A DNA stretch of 64,000 nucleotides from Hygrophila difformis (Eukaryota > Streptophyta > Magnoliopsida > Lamiales > Acanthaceae), in NCBI GenBank assembly GCA_030278955.1, contig JAOANR010000012.1:22065977-22129976 (forward strand). Direction: 5' to 3'. Of this stretch, positions 21,904 to 33,260 are shown piece after piece. Below the pieces are notes generated by a model that ran no database searches, had not been told where the DNA came from, and saw nothing but the letters and a program-made list of their open reading frames with translations. How positions within the stretch are numbered: the first letter of the stretch is position 1; every line of letters begins with the position of its first letter. The translations under genes were made by a program, and so were the position numbers.

Positions 21904-24208
21904 TGTAACACCCTGGATTTGATCACCCAGGCCGGGATGCCACCGCCCAAGCAAGACACGACTTCGTTCGAGCTCGTTTCAGAGATGCAAGCCTAATGGT
22001 GTAAAATAATTTTACACAACCAAGTCCGGAAGTAATTATATTTAAAAATAATAATCATCCATATACGCAGCGGAAATATAAGTTTATGCAGCGGAAACAA
22101 AGTATAGTGCCGACATAGCCAAAACACGGGTTAACATGCCCGTATGCAGTCTCATGAAGAAATAATAAAATGTCCAAAATAAATCCCCCGAATGTATGCT
22201 CATGCTTCATACTCTATGATAGAAAAACATAAACAACATTTATCAGTATTAAAAAATACTGAGTAAGACAATTCCTAGCATAGCAATAAAGGGGTTATAA
22301 ATTATTAAATTTTAAAAATTCATTTTAATCATGCAAGTTTAGACAATAGTAAAATCCATAATTTCTCATAATCGATTTAATTTAAAAACGATGATTTAAG
22401 GTATAGGCATAAATTTAAAGACATAATTTAAAAACTCGTAGTTAACGACATAAATAAATAAATGAAAATTTAAGTCTTTTAAATTTTCCCCATTAACTAA
22501 GCAGAGGACGCCACAACCAAGTTTCTCAAGTATCGCAAATATTAAGTACATAAACAAAAGAATTTATTAAATGCGGAGAGTTTTAAAGATCATGGTATAA
22601 GGTATCTGTTCTCGCATAACGAATATTTCATTATTTTACTATTGTTTCAATATGATCATGGACAATCGCCCTTGGGGAATCGAACCAGCAAGAACTCGAA
22701 TACATCCTAGGGAATCGAGCCCATAGGAATCAACATACATCCTGGGGAATCGAACCCGCAGGAAAACATACACCCTGGGGAATTGAACCCGCAGGAAAAC
22801 AAATACATCATAGGGAATTGAACCAATAGGAATCAACACACATCGTAGGGAATCGAACCCGCAGGAAAACATACACCCTGGGGAGTTGAACCCGCAGGAA
22901 AACATACACCCTGGGGAATTGAACCCGCAAGGTAAGAACAAGTTTCGCAAATTTCACAAAATATAATCTCCAAAGTCGCACGAATCATGTTTAACTAGAT
23001 TAAAGGGATTTTTAAAAAAAATGTTTTATTGTTTAGACATATCCCACGAATCATGTGTTTCTCAAAAGTCGAGTTTTCCAACATTTCAACCAAGCCATTG
23101 CCACAGTTTACGCCATCTCAGTTTAAAAATTCACTTCAAAGGCAATCGACTTGAAATTTTTACAGTAGCTTGAAAACACGCTAAAGAACAACTTTCGTGT
23201 TTTACGTTTTTCGAAATTATGTGAGGAAACGGGCGAAACTTTACAATCTTTGAAAAGTATAAAATCTGCCAACTTTTTTCTAAACAGCGCACTGATTTTT
23301 AGAAGAGTTTTTGACATAGCAAACGACCTCCAAAATTTATGAAATTTTACAGGCACTTAAAAGACACCAAAATAAACAAGTTTTATTAGAGGCAAATTAT
23401 GCAAATTCATCACGGATTAAGTCAGATTATTTCACTAATTTCGGACTTAAAATCTGTCGACTTTTTTCCAAGGACACAGTGTATTCAAAACGGGTTCTGA
23501 CTATCCATACATTAATGCAAATTCACGAAATTTTATAGGCATGATATCAAGACAATTATATACAACTTTTATGTTTACACCAAAGATTAGTTTTGACCAC
23601 AAGTGAGAGAAAAATGTTCATCAAGTTCGACCACGTACACTGCCATGATTTTCGAAAAGTTCATGCATCACAGAAAATGTTCGACGCGGTTTGGGGTAAC
23701 AACTCTTAATGTAAATGCATGACATTTTGACACAACCTAGATTAAGTTGTTAGGAACAAATCTCGAGTTCAGAGTTTTTCGTTTTGGATTCTCGAAATAG
23801 GGTTTTTCGGCCAATCTCAGAAAACGCGTAAAGATTGAATCTTTTATGTCCGATTTTAATGTTTGACTTTAAACTAATGTTTCGAACGGTTCTAAACCAC
23901 CAATATTGATATGTAAGGCATTATCTTACATTGGGTGATGTCTAGGAGGTCACGGGGTTGTCCGAAATCCACGAGATGTCACGAACGAAACTCCTCAACT
24001 CGATTTCCTCTTCTAACGTCCTCGGACCGAATTCGCAAGTAAAAATCCCTAGTTAGATCAGATTTTTTTGGATTCAAAAAGGTGTAGGAAAACTCAAAAA
24101 CTACTTACCAATGTCCTAGGGGTCTGTCTTCTCCTTCTCAAGTCCTTCTTGTTCGGATTCGGTCGTCGGAAACTCAAGAATACAAGGGATTTTGGGGTTT
24201 TTCGGTTT
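21904..24208 (-). mobile_element. 3' LTR of element B, truncated
   Basis: Its lower end (TGTAACACCCTGGATTTGAT) matches the 5' LTR end at 51950. Collinearity continues to about 24208 and then breaks off. The last 590 or so bases of the 5' LTR copy (53520-54109), plus the polypurine tract, are missing and the sequence jumps into the internal 3' untranslated region. It keeps the stem-loop (22243-22262), acceptor-like CTATCATAG and GTAAGT (24103-24108). Confidence 0.85.
22668..22940 (-). repeat. B-box-like minisatellite in B 3' LTR (8 copies)
   Basis: Eight units of roughly 30-38 bases. On the minus strand each reads CCTGCGGGTTCGATTCCCCAG or a close variant, with spacers such as GGTGTATGTTTT. 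Same core and same orientation relative to the LTR as the array in solo LTR 2. Confidence 0.9.
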
Positions 24209-24452
24209 GATCATGTGTGATTGTTTATGGTTTGATTGGTTGATTATTGGTCATTTGTTTGTTTGTGATTGTTTGACTGAACCCAGAATTGAAATTTCCA
24301 TGTTGCCTATGTACCCTGTGAAGGGATCAAGTCATTACGTAGTTCAAAACAATTTGAATTTGTTTATTATTGATTTGGGGATACATAATATTCGGGTTGT
24401 TACATCCTCCCCCCCCCCCCCCTTAAGATTAAAGTTATGTCCCCATAACTGC
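24209..24452 (-). other. 3' untranslated remnant of element B
   Basis: Shares with elements A and C the block reading (plus strand) TTGCCTATGTACCCTGTGAA and a CATCC-(C)n-TTAAG tract. Here the C run is 16 long (about 24409-24422). The adjacent GGTTGTTACATCC resembles an LTR start but also occurs, as TATGACATCC, inside A, so it is taken as internal sequence. Confidence 0.65.
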
Positions 24453-25188
24453 CTATGTATTATTCTCAAGAAGGTTCGGGTTTTGATCTTGTTCCTTGTC
24501 ACCCTCTCCTTGCTGAAGGTTCATCAGGTCTATTCTCTTCTCTGTCATCCCCTCACAAACATTGCACTGTCTAATCATGTGGCCTTCCCCACCACATCTA
24601 TAGTAAGTTCCACGCCTTGGGCATTCGCGCACCAGATGGGCTTTGTGGCACTGCGGGCAATGTGGTATGACTGTACCACGGGCAACATTTCTCCCATTAT
24701 TGAAACCTTTATTCTTATTCTCCTTTAGTTCATTGACCCCATCTTGACAATTGTCCTTCCTAAAATTACCATTGTTATTGTTTCGACTCTTTTTCGCAAA
24801 TCCCTGCGAGTCCTTGCTCGACTCACCATTTTCCTTATGCTTTAATTGTTGGATTCGAGCAATCGCTTCAGCGCGATCATATATCAACTGTAGGTTCGTG
24901 AATTGTCCTACTGCAAGTACCTCCCGGATACTAAGGTTCATACCCATCTCGAATTTTTGAGCCTTGTCAGAGTCGATTAGCACTAGCCTCGTAGCAAATC
25001 AGACTAGCTCCTTGAATTTGGTATAGTATTCTTGCACCGTTTGTGCGCCTTGCCTTAGGTTGAGGAATTCCTCGTACTTTGTAGCTTTTGTGCTTAACGG
25101 GTAGAACCTCTCCCTCAGAACTTCCTTAAACTCCTCCCAAGTATAGGCTTCCTCATCTTCCTCTAATTTCCCCTGGAGGTTTTGCCAC
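24453..25188 (-). pseudogene. Element B gag, C-terminal half
   Basis: Resumes gag after element E. The capsid tail (FYPLSTKATKYEEFLNLRQG) runs to TVQEYYTKFKELV followed by an in-frame TGA, then LVLIDSDKAQKFEMGMNLSI and a double zinc knuckle: C-x2-C-x3-H-x4-C, then YRCGGEGHMIRQC. It ends 31 codons later at a stop, with no protease behind it. At the codon where A has TAG and C has TAA, B keeps CAA (Gln). Confidence 0.88.
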
Positions 25189-26029
25189 TGTTAGGGATAT
25201 TTCTAGTATTGTGAAGATGTTCGCTAAATCTGTTGTTGTTGCAACATCGTGCCAACAACGCTTGTTTCTCTTCACTGAAAAAGCACAGAAAAGTACAATG
25301 ATGTGGCATTTTCCCTTAGCAGGCTTTTAAGGGTTTGGATGGGCCTTAAAACCCATATAAATATCTGACTTTGTCCTTGAGGGATTTGTGAGGTCTCCTG
25401 CTGCAATCACAGCTCAATTTACAGAGCATTTGAAGGTTCTTAGCTGAGATTATGGCGATTTTGGAGCTGTAGAAGAATTCCCCTGAAGTTCGTTGTTTAC
25501 ATAAGACACCAACAACCACACTACAACTGGTATAGCTTTAGCTGTTGTGTCTGATGCATTTCAATGGGGATTTGGGTTGTGTTTAGGCATTTCTAGTCTT
25601 ATTGTTTGTAAACACAACCTGTGCATATCTTGGGTGTTTCTATCACCATTGCGCTTGATTTGTTGAGTAGCTAGGATTCTCCAAACACCACCTTAACATC
25701 TCCTAGTGAATTGCTTGCATTTGGGTAGATAGTTGATGCTCCCATGTGTTTCTTTAGTCTAGGTTGATTAGATAGAGAAGTTCACTGGAATGGAAGGATG
25801 TGTAAGGGGTATTGATGTGTGATTCAATCGTTTGTGTGAATCTAGTGAAAACCTGGCTTGGAGCCTCCAGATGTAGATCAGTGGATCGAACTGGGTAACC
25901 AAATTCTTGGTGTTCTTATGTTTATTTCCGCACTCTGTTTTGTGTTCACCTTTGGTTGTGGTTTGCAGGTTGTTGAGACTACGCTCAAACAACGCTTACA
26001 GGGTTTTACTTATTAGCTTGGGCCTGTAA
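25189..26029 (+). mobile_element. 5' LTR of element E
   Basis: Starts TGTTAGGGATATT and ends near CCTGTAA; the expected terminal CA is mutated here but kept as CTGTCA in the other LTR. TATAAATA at 25366-25373. It is longer than the 3' LTR because that copy has lost about 110 bases. Confidence 0.88.
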
Positions 26030-26030
26030 A

Positions 26031-26043
26031 TTGGTATCAGAGC
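26031..26043 (+). other. Primer-binding site of element E
   Basis: TTGGTATCAGAGC, complementary to initiator tRNA-Met, lies one base inside the 5' LTR. Confidence 0.92.
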
Positions 26044-26076
26044 AGGGCTCTAACGTTTATCTGAGTCCGGTCCAAT

Positions 26077-27512
26077 ATGAATAGAGAAGGTGGTTATGTT
26101 TCGAGACCTCCTCTATTTGATGGTTCGAATTATCCATTCTGGAAGAACCGAATGAGGATTTTTCTTAAGCATACTGGTGTAGATGTCTGGAATGCTGTTC
26201 TAACTCCCTGGGAACAACCTATGAAAGAGGTTCGCACGCCTGCTATTGAAACCTCTGCTGCCATTACTACTCTGGTTCCGGCTACTCAAGAGGAAATGTC
26301 TACTGCTCAGAAGAGCAAAGAACAAGGGAATAACACTGCCTTAAACTGTCTGTTCAATGCCGTGGATGAGTCACAATATCGCATTATCTCAAATTGTTAA
26401 ACAGTCCATGAAGCCTGGACTGCTCTAGAAGCGGCTTATGAAGGATCTTCTGATGTGCAAGCCTTGAAGCTCCAGAGAATTGAATCTGCCTTTGATAGCA
26501 TTAGAATGCAAGAGAATGAGAATATTGCTGCTTATCATGCTTGTTTTAAGAAATTGGTCAATGAAGCTCAGTCTCTTGGTTGAAAGTATGATAATGCAAA
26601 GCTTGTTTGAAAAATGCTGAGAACGATCACTCGGAAGTATCAATCGAAGGTTTCCACTCTCGAAGAGCTTGATAAGACCAAGACCTTTACTGTTGAAGCT
26701 CTAGTTGGTTCACTTCAGACCTTTGAGATGAACTATCTGGAAGAAGAACCTACTCGCAATCTGGCTTTCAAGGTTGAGAATGAGATTCAGTGCATTGACA
26801 ATGAAGAAAAGGCATATCTAACCAAGAAACTGTCAAGGATGTTGCAGGATAAGCGAGCCAAGAAGCTGAATTACAAGAAAGATGACGAGGGTCGTTATCA
26901 GTGAGGTGTTTCATCATCCCGTGAACAACCTTCCAAGAACAAGTCAGATGGTTCCTATGACAAAAGAAAGATATACAAGAAGCTAGAATTACCTGACAAC
27001 TTCAAAAATCTAAAGTGTTATGATTGTGACGGCGTTGGTCATAAGGCCTCTGAGTGTCCTACTGCAAAGAGAAGGGTTGGAAAAGCTCTTCAGGCTACCT
27101 TAAGTGATGATGAGATAAGTATCACTTCTAAGGAGGAAGAAGGTGACAGTGCAGATGAGGAAATTATAGCTTTTACTGTAAAAGATGTTGTCCGAACAAC
27201 CGATGACACTCTGTCTGAACATCTGTTTGATACAGAGTCTCATGAATCCGACAGTGAAGCCAGTCAGTATGATACTGAAGAACTCATTGCTGCTTTTGAA
27301 AGTGTAAAAGAGGATCATGCATGTGTTGTTGCAGAGAACAAGAAGCTTCTTAGTCAAAAAGGAGATCTATTGATTCTCATTGATGAGAAAGATGCTAAAA
27401 TCCTTGGACTTAAGCAATCTCTGATTGTTGTGTCTACTGAGAGGGATACCCTATTGGAAGAAAATGTTGCTCTATCTGCTAAGTCTCAAAGGCTTGAAGG
27501 CAACCAAACTTG
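26077..27512 (+). pseudogene. Element E gag
   Basis: Starts MNREGGYVSRPPLFDG, with the FDGSNYPFWKNRM motif typical of plant copia gag. One frame is open in pieces with stops at 26398, about 26581, about 26608 and about 26902. A single zinc knuckle CYDCDGVGHKASEC lies near 27020. The C-terminal part is acidic and probably coiled (ENKKLLSQKGDLLILIDEKD). The frame ends near 27510, overlapping the pol frame by a shift of one base. Start chosen by position behind the primer site and by the family motif. Confidence 0.87.
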
Positions 27513-29536
27513 ATGAGATAATTACTCAAGGGAAATCTCCTTCCAATAGAGAAGGTATTGGCTATAGGCGAAATACACAGTCTACTAAGAAATCTAAAAC
27601 TACCTTTGTGCGTGCAGGTACTCTTGAAGCTAGTACATCTAAGGAACCTGAGAAAGTTGCTCATACAGAGTCCCCAAAGAAGAGCAAAGACTGTCCTTAC
27701 TGTAGATTTCAAGGTCATTCAGCCCAACTCTGTTTGAAGTTATCCAGAGACCTTCTTTGTGGTCGACCAGTTGTTTGGCCATCCTTTGAACTACAGAAAC
27801 AGGTCAAACTTACCATGATGTGGATTCCAAAGTCAAAAATTGTTCCTAAGACATGCTTAGTTGTACTATCTGCTCAGAAAGGTGCTAATGATGGATGGTG
27901 GAACTTTGACAGTGGGTGTTCTCGTCACATGACTGGTAAGAAAGAATTTCTTATAGATTATGTTGAGGCTGACTGCGGGGAAGTTCTATATGGTAATGGG
28001 GCTCGTAGTAAGATTTGTGGGTATGGGAAAGCAAAAGGTGAGAATATGGGCTTTCTATCTACAGTTTACTATGTTTCTGATTTATCGACAAATCTTATTT
28101 CCATTAGCCAATTGTGTGATGAAAAATTCTTTGTGGGATTCACTAACGAAGACTGCATGGTTATTGATCCATCCTATAATTATGTTATTAAAGGAGTTCG
28201 TTCCTTTAACAACTGCTATGTCTTAAAGCCAGCCATGCACACAGCGCTTCTGTCTCAGGTTGACACTGCTAGGCTGTGGCATCAAAGATGTGGCCACATG
28301 AACTACAAATCACTCGTTCAACTTAGCAAGTCTGGCGTTGTTCGTGGGTTGCCCAAACTACGGAGTAATGACAAGACAGTGTGTGGTGCTTGTGCTAAGG
28401 GTAAACAGATTCACTCCTCTCATAAAGTAGTGGATGATATTCAGACTACAAGGTGTCTCGAGCTGTTGCATATAGACTTGATGGGACCTACAGAAGTTCC
28501 AAGTCTTGGTGGTAAGCGTTATACCATTGTGTGTGTTGATGATTTTTCTCGTTACACATGGGTTGATTTCTTAAAGTCCAAAAATGAAGCTGTTTTGGTA
28601 TTTTCTAAGTTGTCCCTAAAGATCATGACTGAAAAGGATCTCAAAGTAGCACGTATCCATTCTGATCATGGGAAAGAGTTCGAGAATCAGTTGTTTGCAC
28701 AACTATGTAACAACCTTGGGATCTCGCATGCGTTTTCCGCTCCTCACACACCACAGCAGAATGGTGTGGTCGAAAGGAAGAATCGGACTTTACAGGAGAT
28801 GGCTCGTTCTCTGCTCCATGCAAGCACTCTAGGCAAGCGTTTTTGGGCTGAGGCTATCAACATCTCATGTTACATCATAAACCGTGTGTATCTGCGTCCA
28901 CAGACTACGACCACACCCTATGAAATCTGGAGAGGAAAGACTCCAAATATCTCTCATCTTCATGTTTTTGGGAGTATATGCTATGCTTTGAAGGATTATA
29001 CTACCATCAGAAAATTTGATTCGAAATCCGGTGAAGCCATGTTCTTGGGATACTCCGTGGACTCAAGGGCTTATCGTGTCTACTTGAAGAGGACTTCAAA
29101 GGTTATTGAAACTATCAATGTTATCTTTGATGATGCTAATCCCTCTGCAGGTATTGATTCTCCTCGTGATGATGAAGATGATCCACTTCATATTGTTCCT
29201 CCAGTACCTTCTATTGCAACTCCTGAAGTGGTTCCTCCCTTGGATCCTATTGAAGTTTCTGATTCTGAAGAAGCTGATCCTGTTGTTGACACAACGGGTG
29301 ATCAACCATCTGCTCCAGGTTCTCCCAAAAGGAGAGGTCCAAAACGTGGTCCACGAGCTCCTAAATATCATTGTCAAGGTGATATTATTGGTGATCCTTC
29401 TGGTCTAAGACAAACTCGCGGTCATCAATTCAATCTCTCTGAATTGGAAAACATGTGTTTTCATGTTATGAGTTGTTTTGTTTCATCCATTGAACCTAAT
29501 AATGCTAATGAAGTTTACAAGATGAGTTTTGGATAG
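27425..29536 (+). pseudogene. Element E protease and integrase
   Basis: A 703-codon frame. Protease has FDSGCSRHMTG at about 27905. Integrase has the HHCC domain from RLWHQRCGHMNYKSL to CGACAKGKQ (about 28270-28410) and the catalytic core with LLHIDLMGP, IHSDHGKEFEN and GVVERKNRTLQ. The tail is Pro/Asp/Glu-rich up to the start of the reverse transcriptase region. It ends by frameshift at 29536 and pol resumes in another frame at 29542. Zinc-knuckle-like residues CPYCRFQGHSAQLC appear near 27690. Confidence 0.92.
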
Positions 29537-31017
29537 CTGCAATGCAGGATGAGCTTCTCCAATTCAAACGCAATGATATTTGGGAATTGATGGAACAACC
29601 AGCAGGAGTGAATGTCATTGGTACAAAATGGGTTTTTCGGAACAAGACTGATGAGCATGGAAAGATTGTTCGTAATAAAGCTCGCCTTGTTCCCCAAGGC
29701 TTTACACAAATTGAGGGTCTGGATTATGATTAGACATTTGCCCCTGTCGCTCGCATCGAAGCTGTCAGGTTACTACTAGCTATCTCTTGTTCTCTTGGTT
29801 TTAAATTGTACCAAATGGACATTAAAACTGCATTCTTGAATGGATACATCAAGGAAGTTATCTATGTGTCTCTGCCGATTGGGTTTGAATGTCCTAATCA
29901 TCCTGATCATGTTTATAAGGTTAAGCGTGCTATTTATAGCTTAAAGCAGGCTCCTCGTGCCTGGTATGAATGTTTGTCTACATATCTTCTGGATAAAGGC
30001 TATGTGCGCGGCACTGTTGATAAGACGTTGTTCGTACAACGTACAAACAACCACTTGTTAGTCGCACAAATTTATGTCGATGATATTGTTTTTGGCTCGA
30101 CCTACGATGATCTTCGCGATTCCTTTGTACATTCCATGCAGACTGAATTCGAAATGAGCATGATGGGAGAGCTCACTTTTTTCTTAGGACTGCAAGTTAA
30201 GCAAATCTCTGATGGCATTTTTCTAAATCAAGAGAAGTATGTTGGTAACATGCTTCAGAAATTCTAGATGGAGGATTGCAAGGTTGCTCGAACACCCCTT
30301 GGACAGCATGACAAGATTACTAAAGATGAAACTGGGGTTTCTGTTAGCCAGAAAGTGTATCGCAACATCATTGGTAGTCTCTTGTACCTAACTGCTAGTC
30401 GCCCGGATATCTCTTTCAGTGTTGGCGTATGCGCCAGGTATCAGTCTGATCCTAAAGAATCCCATCTTCCTGCTGTTAAAAGGATTCTTCGATATATCAA
30501 GGGAACTTCTGGACTCGGTCTTTGGTATTCCAAACGTTCTTCACTAGACTTAATTGTTTATACAGACTCTGACTGGGCTGGTTGTTCCGACGACCGCAAA
30601 TCAACCACTGGTGGTTGCTTTTATCTTGGTCAGAACTTGGCCAGCTGGTATTCTCGCAAGCAAAATGTTGTTGCTCTTTCTACAGCTAAGGCCGAATATA
30701 TAGCTGCTGCTCATTGTTGTACTCAGTTAATCTGGATGCGACAGATGCTTCTTGATTATGGTATCTCCGTGGATGATTTTCTTATTCACTGTGATAATAC
30801 CAGTGCTATCGATATATCCTGGAATCCAGTGCAGCATAGTCGGAGTAAACATATTGACATTCGTTTTCACTTCATTCAGAATTTAGTTGAAGATGGTCTT
30901 TGCAAGATTCAGCACCTAGTGTCATTGAAACAACTCGCGGACATCCTTATAAAGAGCTTGGATTCTTCAAGGTTTGAATTATTGAGGCGCAATTTGGGCC
31001 TCTGCTACTCTCTCTAA
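29537..31017 (+). pseudogene. Element E reverse transcriptase and RNase H
   Basis: One frame with two internal stops (about 29731 and 30265). Reverse transcriptase shows NVIGTKWVFRNK, MDIKTAFLNGYI, LKQAPRAWYE and the catalytic YVDD at 30072-30083. RNase H shows YTDSDWAGCSDDRKSTTGG and HIDIRFHFI, the usual end of plant copia pol. It ends at 31015-31017. Each block between the stops is well preserved, so only a few changes inactivated it. Confidence 0.93.
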
Positions 31018-31213
31018 TGGGCTTTCTCGGATGTGCCAGTGTTCTTCTTGCATTATTTTTACTCGGCCCAGGCCTAGGCCCAGGGGATTGCCTTTAACCG
31101 ATTGAGGCGGTTTCCCCTCCACTATCATTACCCTGCAACCGTCTTCTCTCTCTCCCCATTTCGGCTCTGCGATTTCCTCTGCATTTCTCATTTCAAATTT
31201 TGAAATACACACA
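31018..31213. other. Spacer between pol and ORF3 of element E
   Basis: Short spacer ending in the ORF3 start ATGGCGTCAAAATCC at 31214. No domain or RNA gene seen. Confidence 0.6.
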
Positions 31214-32880
31214 ATGGCGTCAAAATCCAGCTCTTCCGCACACCCTGACGAGGTTCTCGATGTTGCTTGCCGTGGACGATTCTGTCTACCGTGCACGTCT
31301 TGCTGCGGAACAGTCCCCCGGTGAGGATCATTTCGAAGATGCTCACGATGAAATCAATGCCGCAGTTGATTCTTACTTTGTTGCTGATCCTGACGATGCA
31401 ACCAAGGCATCTGATAATGCCACCAAGGAGGGTTCTACCCCTCAAACCCAAAAGAAGCATGTTGAGACTCCGTCGGCAGGCACAGATCCAACAACGGGTG
31501 TTCCGACAACAGAAAACCCTCAATCGGGTTCTGGAAGTCCGACACCTCCTTCGGTCCCTATCCCCGACGCGTCTCCCTCCATTCCAGTGCCCCCTGGCTC
31601 TAGTTCTCCTCTCTCTCCTACTGCTGTTGCCACTGGGGAAGGCTTATTGATGCTGGATCCTCAGTCCAACACTCCGCTTCATTCTGGGATTGCTCAGCAG
31701 GTTCCCTTTGGTGCTTCTCCTGCCCCTGATGTTCCGACTTTGCAAGAACAACCAACTCCTGATGATCCAGATGATACGCTTCTTGATGAAATTCGGAGAC
31801 AGGTCCGTGAGACAGGGAAACGCAAGGCTGCTCCTACTGTGTCCAAACCCCCTCCAAAGAAGTCTAAGAAGGCTGCTCCTAAAAAGAAGAAGTCTATCCC
31901 TGTCCTCAAGGAATCCGATGCTCATTCTCACACATATTTCTCGACCGATGGAGAGAGCTATGCGACAGAAACCCTCAACTCTCGTGGTTTCATTTCTGAA
32001 GAATGTTATGTGCATCCCTATTATGAACAAATTAGATTTTCTGAATACTTATAGAAAAAGCATCTCTCTCCGGGATACTTCTCTTAAACAGTATTCTCCA
32101 ACTATTGTTCGTGAGTTCTATGCTAATTTGCATCCTGATGTCCTTGACCCTGTTTCCCCTTGGTATTGTAAGATTTACCTTCGTGGAGAATTGATTGATC
32201 TGACTCCCTCTGTTTTTCATGAGTTGTTGGAACTTCCTACCAACACTGATATGGCTAATCCGTTTGATTTGCTAAATGCTGAGTTGGCTACTATTGCTTC
32301 CACTATTTCTGTTTCTAAGAAATCTGCTTTTGGGAGACGTTCCATAAGTCCCTCTGATTTGTCCATGAAGTTTAACTGTCTTTTTCGCATTGGTGCTTCA
32401 AACTTCCTGCCTACCTCTAATGCTAGTCAGCTTAGTTCTCTTATGGGCAAACTCTAGTACTCCATTGATGAATGTCCTGAAATTCTCAACTATGGTTACC
32501 TGATCATTAAGCATATGTTGAGGTTTTCTCGTGACAAAATTGAAAGGAACACTCAATTGCCATATTCTGCTCTTATTACCCTGTTTGCCAATTCTTGCCA
32601 TTTGCTTGCTCCCTCTGAAACCTTTATTAAGGTCAAGAAACATCTACCCTCTGACAAGCTTAAGGGTCTGCACAATGATTTTAAGCTCGGTCCTCAGATG
32701 CTTGGTTCTGCCTTAGTCGATCACATTCGGGGTGAGCTGCAACAGGTTGAGAAAGAGTTGGGAGCTCTCAATGATAGGCAAATGGGACTCAAGCCGAAGG
32801 TTCGCAAGCTGATCACCCTTCTTCTGCATTCCTTTGATGCTCCAGCTGAGGGGGAAGATGATTTTGAAGGTACTCCTTGA
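31214..32880 (+). pseudogene. Element E ORF3 downstream of pol (env-like position)
   Basis: Starts MASKSSSSAHPDEVLDVA; a frame change follows almost at once. The next 250 codons are Pro/Ser-rich, then Lys-rich (KKSKKAAPKKKK). A second frame change near 32040 leads to a conserved-looking region (SPTIVREFYANLHPDVL, then LPTNTDMANPFDLL) with a stop at 32455. It ends in a Glu-rich helical tail at 32880. The region resembles the putative plant transposon protein domain found in such elements. In Sireviruses an env-like gene sits here, but I see no signal peptide in this ORF. Function unknown. Confidence 0.7.
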
Positions 32881-33260
32881 TCTGCCAAGTAAGGGGGAGT
32901 TACAGTGGAAAGGGACATCAGGACTCTGTTGTTTTACTGATGTTGGAACAACTTTTGTTTGTCTTAATGGATTCTGGAATTCTCTATTTTGGTATTCTGG
33001 AATTCTGGTCTGTACTTAATAGATTTGGATTTGGATTTCTGGCATATTTTGGATACTTTGTTGTTTGGCTATTGGGATTATATCTGATGCTTGATTATGC
33101 CTATTCTTCTTTTGCTCCTATCTTTCATGGCATGTATGTATATTGGGATTATGAGCTGATCATTTCGTCATCATTTCTGTGCTTCTTCCACTGTTTTGAC
33201 TACTTGGCCCGATCATCTTCCCAAAGGGGGAGATTGTTAGGGATATTTCTAGTATTGTGA
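32877..33260 (+). CDS. Hydrophobic reading frame between ORF3 and 3' LTR
   Basis: A 127-codon frame overlapping the end of ORF3. Much of it is Phe, Leu, Tyr, Val and Trp with few charges (LEQLLFVLMDSGILYFGILE, then FGFLAYFGYFVVWLLGLYL), giving two or three possible membrane segments. T-rich DNA produces such frames by chance, and the frame runs into the purine tract and LTR, so it may be noncoding. It is listed because a membrane segment behind an env-position ORF is what an envelope-like gene would need. Confidence 0.25.
   Translation: MICQVRGSYSGKGHQDSVVLLMLEQLLFVLMDSGILYFGILEFWSVLNRFGFGFLAYFGYFVVWLLGLYLMLDYAYSSFAPIFHGMYVYWDYELIISSSFLCFFHCFDYLARSSSQRGRLLGIFLVL
32891..32899 (+). other. Second polypurine tract of element E
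   Basis: AAGGGGGAG directly after the ORF3 stop, a copy of the primer tract at 33223. Multiplied purine tracts are a known Sirevirus trait. Confidence 0.6.
33223..33233 (+). other. Main polypurine tract of element E
   Basis: AAAGGGGGAGA immediately before the 3' LTR start TGTTAGGG at 33235; the primer for plus-strand synthesis. Confidence 0.88.

Noticed and set aside
22668..22940. CRISPR-like array of short direct repeats
   Set aside because: Plant LTR context, degenerate units and no unique spacers; it is a minisatellite.
24393..24425. LTR start suggested by GGTTGTTACATCC next to a C run
   Set aside because: The same place in element A reads TATGACATCCTCTCCCCC inside the 3' untranslated region, and the real B LTR similarity stops at about 24208.
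31644..32030. Minus-strand 128-codon frame
   Set aside because: Antisense shadow of ORF3 of element E.
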